DNA from: JAGVPT01 sp963717445
GTDB lineage: Bacteria; Bacteroidota; Ignavibacteria; UBA10030; UBA8401
Direction of reading: 5' to 3'
Assembly: GCA_963717445.1 (NCBI GenBank)
Contig: OY970334.1
Coordinates: forward strand, 62,001-126,000
Length of the DNA: 64,000 nucleotides
The notes beneath the pieces were generated by a model. That model saw only the letters and a list, made by a program, of their open reading frames with translations. It was not told the DNA's origin and did no database searches. The translations under genes and the position numbers were made by a program. Positions 1 to 8,711 of this stretch are shown piece by piece (the first letter of the stretch is position 1; each line of letters starts with the position of its first letter).

Positions 1-225
1 AATGAGAGCTGAGAGGACGACAGACAAAATTGTCAGCAGATTCTCCGAACTCAGAGCAGAGGAAGTAGGGTGCACCAATATCCAGCTTGCAGTGGCAAGA
101 AGAGCAATCCCGGTTCCTACAAACATTCCGCGTTGAGACGGGTACTGAGTAATCGTTTTACCCCGAAAAGCATATCCAAGCGACATAACGCCCAAAAGCA
201 TTGCGGCGAAGGTTAACCAAGACAT
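1..225 (-). CDS. Hypothetical membrane protein, C-terminus beyond window edge
   Basis: An open frame reads leftward from an ATG at 225 and is still open at base 1, so 75 codons are visible. The protein starts MSWLTFAAMLLG and has two hydrophobic segments, roughly residues 3-18 and 35-50, the second followed by a Ser-rich stretch and the start of a third. It looks like a small integral membrane protein. It lies 15 bp downstream of another membrane protein on the same strand, so the two are probably co-transcribed at the distal end of the pyrimidine-degradation gene cluster. No family is recognised. Confidence 0.6.
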   Translation of the reverse strand, partial: MSWLTFAAMLLGVMSLGYAFRGKTITQYPSQRGMFVGTGIALLATASWILVHPTSSALSSENLLTILSVVLSALI

Positions 226-240
226 TTGAGAATCTTTATT

Positions 241-669
241 TTATGCTGCAGGTGCTGTTGGAGCTTTTTTATAAATGATTGCAATGAGTGCGCCCGCAAT
301 GACCGTCCAAACAATTCCGTAAATTGTGGAAAACCAAGCGAAATGATATGAGAATCCTTTAAGCAACCAGAGATGTACAAAGATCCATGTTGGAAAATTT
401 ATAAGGATTCCCGTGTATAAACCGAACATGGCGCCGCCTTTCCAGCCCGAGCTGAAACTCCCGGCGACTTTATCATAGACCCAGACAAGAATAAAAATAG
501 ACAGAAAATCTCCTACGACAAACCATACAGGATTTGTCGCTTGGTTGAACACATCGGCGTGTTTCGCATAGTATAAATTCTGCATGACCATACCTTGCAG
601 TATAATGTCCAGAATGTTTAATGCAACCCCTGCAACACCTACCGCCAACCAAAACTTGCTGTTTTTCAT
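241..669 (-). CDS. Hypothetical four-helix membrane protein
   Basis: A 142-residue protein if translation starts at the ATG at 669, which is preceded by GGAGG four bases upstream. A longer frame to 723 exists but would add a polar, unconvincing N-terminus. Four hydrophobic segments are visible, at about residues 7-28, 45-66, 80-100 and 108-132, with a short Ala/Pro-rich tail. There is no catalytic motif that I can name. It follows preA by about 100 bp on the same strand and may be part of the same transcript. The function is unknown. Confidence 0.7.
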   Translation of the reverse strand: MKNSKFWLAVGVAGVALNILDIILQGMVMQNLYYAKHADVFNQATNPVWFVVGDFLSIFILVWVYDKVAGSFSSGWKGGAMFGLYTGILINFPTWIFVHLWLLKGFSYHFAWFSTIYGIVWTVIAGALIAIIYKKAPTAPAA

Positions 670-772
670 GACGCCTCCGAAATGAAGTAAGTATTGAGAT
701 TGGTTTGATCGGGAACGAATCATCAGCTTACCATTCTGCGATCAGATTGGATTTGTTACCGGTTGATTGTGT

Positions 773-2083
773 TCAGTGAATTTCGATTCCATGTTTATAT
801 TGGAATTGCCGCAATGCTTCCCATGTCAGGGGCTGGGGCATCTGCTTCATCAACTCGTTCCAGGTTATTTCTTCCATACCGTTGTCGACGCGGACCATCG
901 AAATGCATTTTTCTACCGGGCAGACGATAAAACAGAGCCTGCAACCGACGCAATCCGATTCACGCACTTTGGGCTGATTCTTTCCGTTATGTGGAAGCAG
1001 ATCGATGCATTGATGTGCGGTGTCTTCACACGCAATATAACAGAGATTGCATTGAATGCATTTCGACTCGTCGATCCGGGCCACAGCTTTATAAAGAAGG
1101 TTTAAATTGCCGAAGTCGGAAATGCATTTGAGCGATCGCCCTCGCACATCGTCAAGTGTGTGATAATTTTTTTCTTCCATCCAATTCGTCAGTCCCTCTA
1201 TCATATCTTCGACGATGCGGAACCCGTGATGCATGACCGCAGTGCACACCTGGACAGAAGATGCTCCTAGCAGGATAAACTCCAGCGCATCACGCCACGT
1301 CGATATTCCCCCGATGGCGGAGATAGGGAGGTTGATCTCGGGGTCGGTAGCAATTTGTGAGACCATGTTAAGGGCAATCGGTTTCACCGCAGGGCCTGCA
1401 TACCCGCCATGCCCTCCTTTGCCGTCAACGGAAGGATTCAGCTCGAACGTGTCGAGGTCGACACCCATGATGGTGTTGATGGTATTGATGAGCGAAATGC
1501 CGTTCGCTTTCCCTTTTTTTGCTGCACGCCCGGGAAAACGAATATCGGAAATATTCGGTGTGAGTTTAACGAGAACAGGAATGGTCGAAACCTCAGTGAC
1601 CCATTCGGTGATCATGGCGCAATATTCGGGAACCTGGCCGACGGCTGAGCCCATGCCACGCTCGCTCATGCCGTGGGGACAACCATAATTCAATTCGATA
1701 CCGTCGCATCCTGTATCGATGGTCCGTTTGACAATGTCATGCCATGTTTCACGCTTCGATTCCACCATCAATGAAGTAATGAGAGCCCGGTCTGGCCATA
1801 GTTTTTTTGTTTCCGCAATTTCCTTCAGATTCACTTCAATCGAACGGTCGCTGATGAGTTCGATATTGTTGAGACCGATAATTTTTTGACCGTTGTAGTC
1901 CATTGAGCCGTACCGGTTGACGACATTCATCACCGGCTCGCCGATTGTTTTCCACACAGCACCGCCCCAGCCTGATTCGAATGCTTTGCAGACCTGATAT
2001 GACGAATTTGTCGGCGGGGCAGAGGCCAGCCAAAAAGGGTTCGGCGATTTGATCCCACCGCAATCTATTGATAAGTTGACCAT
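773..2083 (-). CDS. preA: NAD-dependent dihydropyrimidine dehydrogenase, subunit PreA
   Basis: Catalytic subunit of the heterodimeric enzyme that reduces uracil and thymine to dihydropyrimidines, the first step of reductive pyrimidine degradation; it acts in the cytosol. The dihydroorotate-dehydrogenase-like FMN barrel fills residues 1 to about 320, with the family signatures NYGCPHGMSERGMG, VKLTPN, and DGKGGHGGYAGPAVKP. A C-terminal ferredoxin domain carries two 4Fe-4S motifs, CIQCNLCYIAC and CVGCRLCFIVC. The start at 2083 (MVNLSIDCGG) is preferred: the 22 extra codons available upstream lie inside a dispersed repeat and do not resemble the family. preT is directly upstream on the same strand. 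A dihydropyrimidinase is not in the window. Confidence 0.93.
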   Translation of the reverse strand: MVNLSIDCGGIKSPNPFWLASAPPTNSSYQVCKAFESGWGGAVWKTIGEPVMNVVNRYGSMDYNGQKIIGLNNIELISDRSIEVNLKEIAETKKLWPDRALITSLMVESKRETWHDIVKRTIDTGCDGIELNYGCPHGMSERGMGSAVGQVPEYCAMITEWVTEVSTIPVLVKLTPNISDIRFPGRAAKKGKANGISLINTINTIMGVDLDTFELNPSVDGKGGHGGYAGPAVKPIALNMVSQIATDPEINLPISAIGGISTWRDALEFILLGASSVQVCTAVMHHGFRIVEDMIEGLTNWMEEKNYHTLDDVRGRSLKCISDFGNLNLLYKAVARIDESKCIQCNLCYIACEDTAHQCIDLLPHNGKNQPKVRESDCVGCRLCFIVCPVEKCISMVRVDNGMEEITWNELMKQMPQPLTWEALRQFQYKHGIEIH

Positions 2084-2100
2084 GGGTGCCGATGCTTCAT

Positions 2101-2211
2101 TATTTGAGAAACATGAAAAATTGTCTCTCGCCAAGTCGCGAAGACGCAACGACTCTGTTTTTGAATTATTTTGTTACTTTGCGTCTTTGCGCACGCCATA
2201 CTTTTGAAATA
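2101..2211. repeat. Dispersed CTTTGCG-type inverted repeat, copy 1
   Basis: This intercistronic spacer between preT and preA has an inverted-repeat core: TCGCGAAGACGCAACGA on the left and TTTGCGTCTTTGCGCAC on the right, followed by CCATACTTTTGAAAT. It aligns along its length with the spacer copy at 36139-36251 in the same orientation, and with 5071-5165 in the opposite orientation. No coding capacity is apparent. It probably folds as a hairpin in the preT-preA mRNA. Confidence 0.7.
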
Positions 2212-2223
2212 ATTCGGAAGTCT

Positions 2224-3579
2224 CTATTTATTGTTCATGATAAAATTATCTATCCCATGAGCGGCTTTTTTCCCGTCCGCCGCAGCATTCACCACTTCTT
2301 TTCCGCCATTGACGCAGTCACCGCCGGCGAAAAATTTTGGATTGCTCGTCTGGCACGTATCAGGATGAATCCAGACATTCCCGTTGTTCATGGTAAGGCT
2401 TGGAATGTTGGAAAGGAAATCCAATTCCGGTTTCTGGCCGACTGCTTTAATAACCATGTCGACTGGTATCTGGAATTCAGAGTTAGGAATTGGTTCAGGC
2501 ATCTTTTTTCCCTTGATATCCGGAGCGCCAAGTTTCATCCGAATACATTCGATTGCTTCGACATGAGTTGATCCGAGAATTCGTTTCGGCGCTGTAAGAA
2601 AATGGAAAGCCACGCCGTCACTCTTGGCCAATTCATACTCGAAATCGTACGCGGACATTTCTTCCTTGCTGCGACGATAGATGATCATGACCTGTTCGGC
2701 ACCGAGACGCTTCGCTTCGGTGACTGCATCGATAGCAGTGTTTCCGGCACCGATCACTGCGACACGTTTGCCTACATCGACAGAACTCCATTTCCGCGAC
2801 GTGACTCTTTCGATAAAGCGTAGCGCGTCGTGAACGCCGGCCAATTCTTCGCCGGGGATTCGAAGTTTCGTGGGAGTCCTCAAACCGACTCCAAGAAAAA
2901 TTGCATCGTGGCTCTTTAATAACGCATCAACGGAAACGCTCCCGCCAACAATCATTCCTGTTTTAATTGTAACACCAAGCCGCTCGACGATTTTTGCTTC
3001 ATTCAAGCTGTCCTGCCGCTTCATTTTGTACGGCGCAATACCCCATGTATCAAGTCCACCGGGTTCGTCCTTGGCCTCGTAAATCGTGACGTCATATCCC
3101 ATGAGCGACAGCTCGGCCGCACATGCCAATCCCGCCGGCCCGCCGCCGATGACGCCGACGGATTTTCCGTTTTTTGGCGACGGGGTGAAAAGTGCGGGCA
3201 TTCCGTGGTCAACATACCAGTCCATGACGTATCGCTGCAATCGTCCGATTTGAATGGGGTCTTCTCCTCTTGCGTTATAGACGCACGCCCCCTCGCAGAG
3301 TACGTCGACAGGACAGGCCTTAGCGCATGTCAGCGCAACCCAGTTCGATGAAAGAATAGTCCTTGCCGAGCCTTTAAGATTTCCCGATGCGATCTTCTTG
3401 ATGAAGGTTGAAATGTCAATGTGAGTCGGGCATGCTTTCATGCAGGGAGAATCGAAGCAGTAGAGACAGCGGTTGGCCTCAGCAACGGCGGAGTTTTGGG
3501 TAAACGGGGGATGGAGTTCGGCGAAGTTGCTCTCGTATTCTTCGGCCGTGAGCTTCGGTGCGAGATTGTCCATAGTCAA
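2224..3579 (-). CDS. preT: NAD-dependent dihydropyrimidine dehydrogenase, subunit PreT
   Basis: Electron-transfer subunit partnering PreA: it takes electrons from NAD(P)H through FAD and iron-sulfur clusters to the PreA flavin. The 451 residues follow the GltD-like family. An N-terminal Fe-S domain (about 1-130) contains CLYCFDSPCMKACP and CAKACPVDVLCEGAC. An FAD-binding Rossmann motif GVIGGGPAGLACA lies near 141. A second nucleotide-binding motif VIGAGNTAID lies near 270, with a C-terminal FFAGGDCVNGG FAD signature. It is encoded just upstream of preA in the same direction, the usual arrangement. It could be confused with a glutamate synthase small subunit, but no gltB is present and PreA is adjacent. 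Confidence 0.92.
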   Translation of the reverse strand: MTMDNLAPKLTAEEYESNFAELHPPFTQNSAVAEANRCLYCFDSPCMKACPTHIDISTFIKKIASGNLKGSARTILSSNWVALTCAKACPVDVLCEGACVYNARGEDPIQIGRLQRYVMDWYVDHGMPALFTPSPKNGKSVGVIGGGPAGLACAAELSLMGYDVTIYEAKDEPGGLDTWGIAPYKMKRQDSLNEAKIVERLGVTIKTGMIVGGSVSVDALLKSHDAIFLGVGLRTPTKLRIPGEELAGVHDALRFIERVTSRKWSSVDVGKRVAVIGAGNTAIDAVTEAKRLGAEQVMIIYRRSKEEMSAYDFEYELAKSDGVAFHFLTAPKRILGSTHVEAIECIRMKLGAPDIKGKKMPEPIPNSEFQIPVDMVIKAVGQKPELDFLSNIPSLTMNNGNVWIHPDTCQTSNPKFFAGGDCVNGGKEVVNAAADGKKAAHGIDNFIMNNK

Positions 3580-3627
3580 CGTGTTGAATAACGCATTACT
3601 TTTTACCCGACAGCCAGCACTCTCATT

Positions 3628-4968
3628 CTACGAAACCTGTTCATCAGCAAGACGCAGCGCCTCGTCAAAGACATTTAGGGCCGAATCGATTTCTTCTTTT
3701 GTAATAATCAGGGGAGGCGCAATAACGAAGTGGCTGACCCATGCTTGAATGAAGACGCCATTCCTCATCATTTCTGCCGTGATTTTATCAACAAGAAGGG
3801 GAGCGCCGTTGATTTTATCTGTGTACGAATTGAACGGTTCTTTCGTTTTATGATTTCTTACAAGCTCAACACCCCAGAATAATCCGATGCCGCGTACTTC
3901 GCCGATCGACCTGTGCTTTGCTTTGAGTGCATCCAGTTTAGACCCCATGTATCTACCCATCTCATTCGCCCCCTCGATGAGGTTAAGGCGCTTCAATTCG
4001 TTGATTGCAGCGATAGCAGGAGCAAGCGTCAAAGGATGTGCCTCGTAGGTATGCCCGTGAGAAAAGTAATGGTCGTCAAAATAGTCGGCGATCTTTTTCG
4101 TTGTGGCACAGAGGCCGAGGGGAACGTACGCTGTCGTTATTCCTTTTGCTGTAGTGAGAATGTCGGGCTTCACATCCCAATGATCCATTGCAAACCATTT
4201 GCCCGTTCGGCCCCATCCGCTCATCACCTCGTCTGCAATAAGGAGAACGTTGTGGTTGTCGCAAATTTGCCTGAGACGGGGTATGTATTCTTTTGGTGGA
4301 ATTAAAACGCCGTTCGTTCCGACCACCGGCTCGATCATGACCGCAGCAACATCGTTTTCGTTTTCGATCATATGGTCGATGTACTCGACGCACGCGATGC
4401 CGCATTCCGGATAGGTGTGGCGAAGAGGACAGCGGTAACAATGTACTTCAGGGCCGAAAATGACACCGGGAATTTTTCCTGCCGGCTCCATTGCCCAGCG
4501 GCGAGGGTCGCCGGTCGCTGCAATTGAACCCATCGTAGAGCCGTGGTAAGAATGATATCGTGAGATTATTTTTGTTTTGCCGGTAAACATTCGTGCGATT
4601 TTGAAGGCTGCTTCGTTTGCCTCGGTACCCGATGTCGTGAAGAAAAATTTTTCCAATCCTTCCGGGAGAACTTCAAGCAGGAGTTTGCTCAACTGGGCCC
4701 GGACATCGGTCGCAAACCCCGGAGCGATATATGGGAGGTGTCGGGCTTGTTCCTCGATCGCGTTGATGACCGCTTGATTTTTATGTCCCAGTGTAACGCA
4801 CATGAGTTGAGAAGAAAAGTCTAAATATTTCTTTCCCGTTGCATCAATAAAGTAACATCCCTCCGCATCCGTGATGTGGATCGGTTTCCAGCCCTTTTGA
4901 AATCTCCAGGTCCCGAACGTGTTCTTCGCTGTTATCTCGATAACTTCTTGCGACAACATTGCAGACAT
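3628..4968 (-). CDS. Class III PLP aminotransferase, probable beta-alanine aminotransferase
   Basis: Fold-type I, class III aminotransferase of 446 residues, close to the usual length. Visible landmarks are the PLP phosphate-binding TSGTEANEAAFKIAR (about 110-124), the aromatic stacking region YHSYHGST, the Asp of LLIADEVMSGWGRTG, and the Schiff-base Lys in TTAKGITTAYVPLG. Members of this subgroup act on beta-alanine, taurine or other omega-amino acids. Between preT and a beta-ureidopropionase-like gene, the likely substrate is beta-alanine from uracil (or 3-aminoisobutyrate from thymine), giving malonate semialdehyde. Substrate choice is inferred from context. An alternative start is the ATG three codons further in. 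Confidence 0.88.
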   Translation of the reverse strand: MSAMLSQEVIEITAKNTFGTWRFQKGWKPIHITDAEGCYFIDATGKKYLDFSSQLMCVTLGHKNQAVINAIEEQARHLPYIAPGFATDVRAQLSKLLLEVLPEGLEKFFFTTSGTEANEAAFKIARMFTGKTKIISRYHSYHGSTMGSIAATGDPRRWAMEPAGKIPGVIFGPEVHCYRCPLRHTYPECGIACVEYIDHMIENENDVAAVMIEPVVGTNGVLIPPKEYIPRLRQICDNHNVLLIADEVMSGWGRTGKWFAMDHWDVKPDILTTAKGITTAYVPLGLCATTKKIADYFDDHYFSHGHTYEAHPLTLAPAIAAINELKRLNLIEGANEMGRYMGSKLDALKAKHRSIGEVRGIGLFWGVELVRNHKTKEPFNSYTDKINGAPLLVDKITAEMMRNGVFIQAWVSHFVIAPPLIITKEEIDSALNVFDEALRLADEQVS

Positions 4969-5070
4969 AAAATCTTTGCACCTAATGATTCTTGATGACG
5001 TTCACTTTCATTACTTTTGCGTTTTTCCATGTATAGTTTTCTACCTAAAACTTACAACTTTAGACTTCTG

Positions 5071-5165
5071 AATAATTTTAAAAATAAGGCTCACGCAAAA
5101 ACGCAAAATGAATCAAAAATCAAGTTCTTGCGGCTTGGCGAAAGGCGATTTTTCAGATGTCTCAA
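5071..5165. repeat. Dispersed CTTTGCG-type inverted repeat, copy 2 (reverse orientation)
   Basis: This is the spacer between the aminotransferase and the amidohydrolase gene. Shared blocks with the reverse complement of 36139-36251 include CGCAAAATGAATCAAA, TTGCGGCTTGGCGAA and TTCAGATGTCTCAA. The copy is shorter through internal deletions. It ends one base before the stop codon of the amidohydrolase gene. Confidence 0.68.
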
Positions 5166-5166
5166 C

Positions 5167-6063
5167 TTAGAACTTACGACTCCTCCCCGTCAGGTACTCT
5201 TCAACAATCTCTTTATACGATTCCGGTCTTCGATCTCTGTAGAATTGCCAGACAGACCGTACTTCTTTAATCATGTCTAGATCAAGATCAGCGACAACAA
5301 GCTCGGTCTTATCCCGGCTCGCTTGCGCAATAATTTTCCCACGCGGATTGCAAAAGTAACTTTTTCCATAAAACTCGCCAATATTCCACGGCTGTTCCGT
5401 GCCGACACGATTGATGGCGCCGACGAAATAGCCGTTAGCTACCGCATGCGCCGGTTGCTCGAGTTCCCATAAATATTCCGACAATCCTGCAACAGTTGCC
5501 GAAGGATTGAAGACGATTTCGGCACCGTGCAATCCAAGAATACGTGCTCCCTCAGGGAAATGACGGTCGTAACAAATATAAACGCCGATATCGGCGTATC
5601 GTGTTTTAAAAACAGGGTAGCCGAGATTACCCGGTTTAAAGTAAAATTTTTCCCAGAAACCGGGGTCGACCTGCGGAATATGATGCTTGCGGTATTTTCC
5701 AAGATACTTCCCGTCGGCGTCGATAACGGCAGCAGTGTTATAATAGATTCCCGTCATTTCCTCTTCATAAATGGGAACAATCATCACCATGTTGTATTTC
5801 TTTGCATAGTCTTGCATCAACATTATGGTAGGTCCATCCGGAATTTTTTCAACCATCGCATACCATTTTGTCTTCTGCTCGGCGCAGAAATACGGTCCAA
5901 AAAATATTTCCTGAAGGCAGAGAATTTGCACCCCTTTTTTCCCTGCTTCTTCAATAAGTGCAACATGTTTATCAATCATCGATTTCTTTATGACTTCAAT
6001 CGGCTTTTCCGTAGATTCAGAAACAGAACACTGAATAAGCCCCCCCTTTATAATCCGAGGCAT
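5167..6063 (-). CDS. pydC: Nitrilase-superfamily amidohydrolase, probable N-carbamoyl-beta-alanine amidohydrolase
   Basis: Predicted to hydrolyse N-carbamoyl-beta-alanine to beta-alanine, CO2 and ammonia, the third step of reductive pyrimidine degradation. The 298-residue protein has the nitrilase catalytic triad: Glu in CLQEIFFGPYF (about 52), Lys in GKYRKHHIPQ (about 127), and Cys in GVYICYDRHFPEG (about 164). The FFGPYFC and WEKFYFKPGN segments are typical of the ureidopropionase/carbamoylase branch. It is the first gene of the minus-strand cluster, and an AT-rich, possibly divergent promoter region lies at 6064-6257. Related N-carbamoylputrescine amidases are an alternative, but the preTA neighbourhood argues against them. 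Confidence 0.87.
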   Translation of the reverse strand: MPRIIKGGLIQCSVSESTEKPIEVIKKSMIDKHVALIEEAGKKGVQILCLQEIFFGPYFCAEQKTKWYAMVEKIPDGPTIMLMQDYAKKYNMVMIVPIYEEEMTGIYYNTAAVIDADGKYLGKYRKHHIPQVDPGFWEKFYFKPGNLGYPVFKTRYADIGVYICYDRHFPEGARILGLHGAEIVFNPSATVAGLSEYLWELEQPAHAVANGYFVGAINRVGTEQPWNIGEFYGKSYFCNPRGKIIAQASRDKTELVVADLDLDMIKEVRSVWQFYRDRRPESYKEIVEEYLTGRSRKF

Positions 6064-6257
6064 GTCGACTCCTTCCTCATACGATCAGTTTTTCAATGAC
6101 TATTGTTGGAATGGCTATGGGAAATAGTAATTACAATTTTATTGATTGTCAAGGAGTTGCGGTGGATTTCACACCGCTTGTTTTTCAAACTACTATTGAT
6201 TACCTTGTGTTGCGACTATGTAATCAACCGTGTGTTTAACCAAGGAGAATATTTTCA

Positions 6258-6866
6258 ATGAAATCAAAAGGTCTTATCATTGCGCTGTCGGTTATCGGTG
6301 GATTGGTCCTCGTAGCCGTTCTGGCAATTATGTGGGGAGTCGGTGCATACAATAAATTGGTTGCAATGGACGAAGGCGTAAACAGCGCGTGGTCGCAGGT
6401 TCAAAATCAATACCAGCGCCGGTTCGATTTGATTCCAAATTTGGTCGAAACAGTGAAGGGGTACGCGACTCACGAGAAAGAAACGTTAGAAAACGTAGTT
6501 GAAGCGCGTGCGAAGGTAGGTCAAATGGTTATTTCACCGGAGGTTTTGAAAAACCCTCAGGCTTTTCAAATGTTCGAAAAAGCTCAGGGGGAGTTAACGA
6601 CGGCTCTTTCCCGCCTCATGGTTGTTACTGAAAATTATCCGAATCTGAAGGCAAACGAAAATTTCCTTCAATTGCAGGCGCAGTTGGAAGGGACAGAAAA
6701 CAGGATTGCAGTAGAACGAATGCACTTTAATGAAGTCGTCCAGGCATACAATACAGCGATAAAAACTATCCCAACGTCAATGATCGCAGGATTCGGCGGA
6801 TTTACTCCCAAAGCATATTTCCAGGCGCAAACGGGAGCAGAGACAGCGCCCAAAGTTAAATTCTAA
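6258..6866 (+). CDS. LemA family protein
   Basis: A 202-residue protein with an N-terminal signal anchor (about 5-28) followed by a helical domain with the LemA signatures GAYNKLVAMDEGVNSAWSQV and YQRRFDLIPNLVETVKGYA. The usual C-terminal NEVVQAYNTAIKTIP segment is also present. LemA proteins are membrane-anchored with a large helical domain; their biochemical role is not settled. It lies 57 bp ahead of a TPM-domain protein, the standard lemA / ygcG-like pairing seen in many phyla. The start ATG has GGAG upstream (AAGGAGAATATTTTCAATG). Confidence 0.9.
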   Translation: MKSKGLIIALSVIGGLVLVAVLAIMWGVGAYNKLVAMDEGVNSAWSQVQNQYQRRFDLIPNLVETVKGYATHEKETLENVVEARAKVGQMVISPEVLKNPQAFQMFEKAQGELTTALSRLMVVTENYPNLKANENFLQLQAQLEGTENRIAVERMHFNEVVQAYNTAIKTIPTSMIAGFGGFTPKAYFQAQTGAETAPKVKF

Positions 6867-6923
6867 CCATCGGGTGATATCATCAACGTTCGATCGGCTC
6901 ATCGCATAAAAGTTTTATTTCTC

Positions 6924-7652
6924 GTGTCCCTTGTTTCGGCCGTGGGGTTCACGCTCAAGGCGGAAGATATCTCGGTGCCGCAATTACACGAACACGTCAC
7001 TGATTTTACAAACACGCTTGAGTTTTCCCAATGGCGTTCGCTCGAATCGCAGCTCAAGCGGTTCGAAGACAGCACATCTACCCAAATAGCTGTTGTCATG
7101 ATTCAGTCGTTACAGGGGGATGATATCGCGGATTACTCGCTAAAGATCGCAGAGGCGAATAAAATCGGAACGAAGGGGAGAGACAATGGCCTTCTTATTC
7201 TCATCGCAAAGGATGATAAGCAAATAAGGTTTGAAGTCGGTTACGGACTTGAAGGGTCTCTGCCGGATGCCCTGTGCGATCAAATCATTCGGCATGAGAT
7301 CCGTCCTCGTTTTCGCGACGGGGATTATTATGGTGGTATCAGCGCGGGCATTGATGCCGTCATCAAAGCGACGAAAGGTGAATACAAGGCTGAAGGTGGG
7401 ACGAGAAACACCGTAACAAATTTTGGAACGATAGTATTAATGCTTGTTCTATTTGTGACATTCGGAATGTCGATCTTCGGCGGCGGGCGGCGGTACGGTA
7501 TTTCATCGAGGGGGCATTATCAATCAGGGTATTGGGGAGGCGGCTTCGGAGGCGGAGGATTTTTTGGCGGGGGAGGTTTCGGCGGTGGTGGAGGCGGATG
7601 GTCCGGCGGCGGAGGATCGTTCGGTGGCGGTGGTGCAAGCGGAAGCTGGTAG
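6924..7652 (+). CDS. TPM-domain protein with glycine-rich tail (YgcG-like)
   Basis: A TPM domain (about 20-148) contains the family block FEVGYGLEGSLPD. It is followed by a transmembrane segment (about 165-185) and a Gly/Ser/Phe/Trp-rich tail to the C-terminus, as in YgcG-type envelope proteins. The start is odd. The GTG at 6924 lies inside what looks like a signal peptide, since upstream in-frame codons encode HRIKVLFLV directly before VSLVSAVGF. No ATG, GTG or TTG occurs between the lemA stop and 6924 in this frame. Either the signal is short, a rare start (ATC/ATA) is used, or a base is wrong. It follows lemA and the pair is probably co-transcribed. Confidence 0.82.
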   Translation: MSLVSAVGFTLKAEDISVPQLHEHVTDFTNTLEFSQWRSLESQLKRFEDSTSTQIAVVMIQSLQGDDIADYSLKIAEANKIGTKGRDNGLLILIAKDDKQIRFEVGYGLEGSLPDALCDQIIRHEIRPRFRDGDYYGGISAGIDAVIKATKGEYKAEGGTRNTVTNFGTIVLMLVLFVTFGMSIFGGGRRYGISSRGHYQSGYWGGGFGGGGFFGGGGFGGGGGGWSGGGGSFGGGGASGSW

Positions 7653-7682
7653 TCCAATCCCATAGCATAATACCGGAATAGA

Positions 7683-8696
7683 ATGTTAATCGTCATGAGG
7701 CTTGATGCCTCGCGAAAAGAAATTGAAGCGGTCAAAGAAAAGATATCGTCATTTGGTTTTACCCCGCATGAGATTCCGGGGGTTCAGCGTGTTGCTATCG
7801 GCATAACAGGCAATAAAAGTAAAGTAGAACCGGAAAATTTCCTCACGCTTTCCGGGGTTATAGATGTCATCTCCGTTTCGAAACCGTTTAAACTCGTCAG
7901 CAGGGATTTCAAGCCCGAACCAACGATCATCGATGTGGGCGGCGCGCGGTTTGGAGGGGAAGAGATTAGTGTTATTGCGGGCCCTTGTTCGGTAGAAAGC
8001 CGTTCGCAAATTCTTGAGATCGCGGAATTGGTGAAACGTGCAGGCGCACGATTTCTCAGAGGCGGCGCATTCAAACCGAGGACGTCACCGTACTCTTTTC
8101 AGGGATTGAAAGTCGAAGGGCTTGAGTTTCTTAAAGAAGCTGCTGAATCGACCGGACTAAAAATCGTTACAGAAGTCAAAGACACAGAAACCCTTTCTCT
8201 CGTTGCCGGCTATTCCAACGTCCTTCAAATCGGCGCCCGGAATATGTACAATTTTTCATTGCTCGAACGGGTTGGTGAATTGAAGAAGCCTGTGCTGTTG
8301 AAACGGGGGCTTTCAGCAACGATTGAAGAGCTCCTTATGGCGGCGGAGTACATTCTGTCAAAAGGCAACTACAACGTCATCCTCTGTGAACGAGGCATTC
8401 GGACATTCGAGACGTATACGCGGAACACGCTGGACTTGAATGCAATCCCGGTGATAAAGAAATTATCACACCTACCCATCATTGTCGATCCGAGCCATGG
8501 AACGGGCGCGTGGGATTTGGTTTCACCGCTTGCGCTCGCGGCAATTGCAGCAGGTGCAGATGGGTTAATGGTTGAAGTTCATACGCATCCCGATCAAGCG
8601 ATGTCGGACGGTTTTCAGTCGTTGAAACCCGAGACGTTTCTTCATCTTATGAAAAAGTTGAAAGAAGTATCCGCCGTCATTGGACGGCGCATGTAA
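7683..8696 (+). CDS. aroF: 3-deoxy-7-phosphoheptulonate synthase (type I-beta DAHP synthase)
   Basis: Condenses phosphoenolpyruvate and erythrose 4-phosphate to DAHP, the entry step of aromatic amino-acid synthesis. An N-terminal ferredoxin-like regulatory domain (about 1-66) precedes the TIM barrel, the architecture of the Thermotoga-type feedback-regulated enzyme. Barrel landmarks are IAGPCSVES (metal/PEP site Cys), RGGAFKPRTSPYSFQG, GARNMYNF, LKRG and DPSHGTG near the C-terminal third. At 337 residues it matches the family length. KDO-8-P synthase is a relative but lacks the N-terminal domain. Confidence 0.93.
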   Translation: MLIVMRLDASRKEIEAVKEKISSFGFTPHEIPGVQRVAIGITGNKSKVEPENFLTLSGVIDVISVSKPFKLVSRDFKPEPTIIDVGGARFGGEEISVIAGPCSVESRSQILEIAELVKRAGARFLRGGAFKPRTSPYSFQGLKVEGLEFLKEAAESTGLKIVTEVKDTETLSLVAGYSNVLQIGARNMYNFSLLERVGELKKPVLLKRGLSATIEELLMAAEYILSKGNYNVILCERGIRTFETYTRNTLDLNAIPVIKKLSHLPIIVDPSHGTGAWDLVSPLALAAIAAGADGLMVEVHTHPDQAMSDGFQSLKPETFLHLMKKLKEVSAVIGRRM

Positions 8697-8711
8697 CTCT
8701 CCATTTCTTCT

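Noticed and set aside
2084..2149. N-terminal extension of preA by 22 codons
   Set aside because: The extension is translated from the dispersed repeat in the spacer and has no counterpart in the protein family.
7520..7735. Minus-strand Pro-rich open frame
   Set aside because: It is the antisense of the glycine-rich tail of the TPM protein (GGN codons read as CCN), with no independent gene features.
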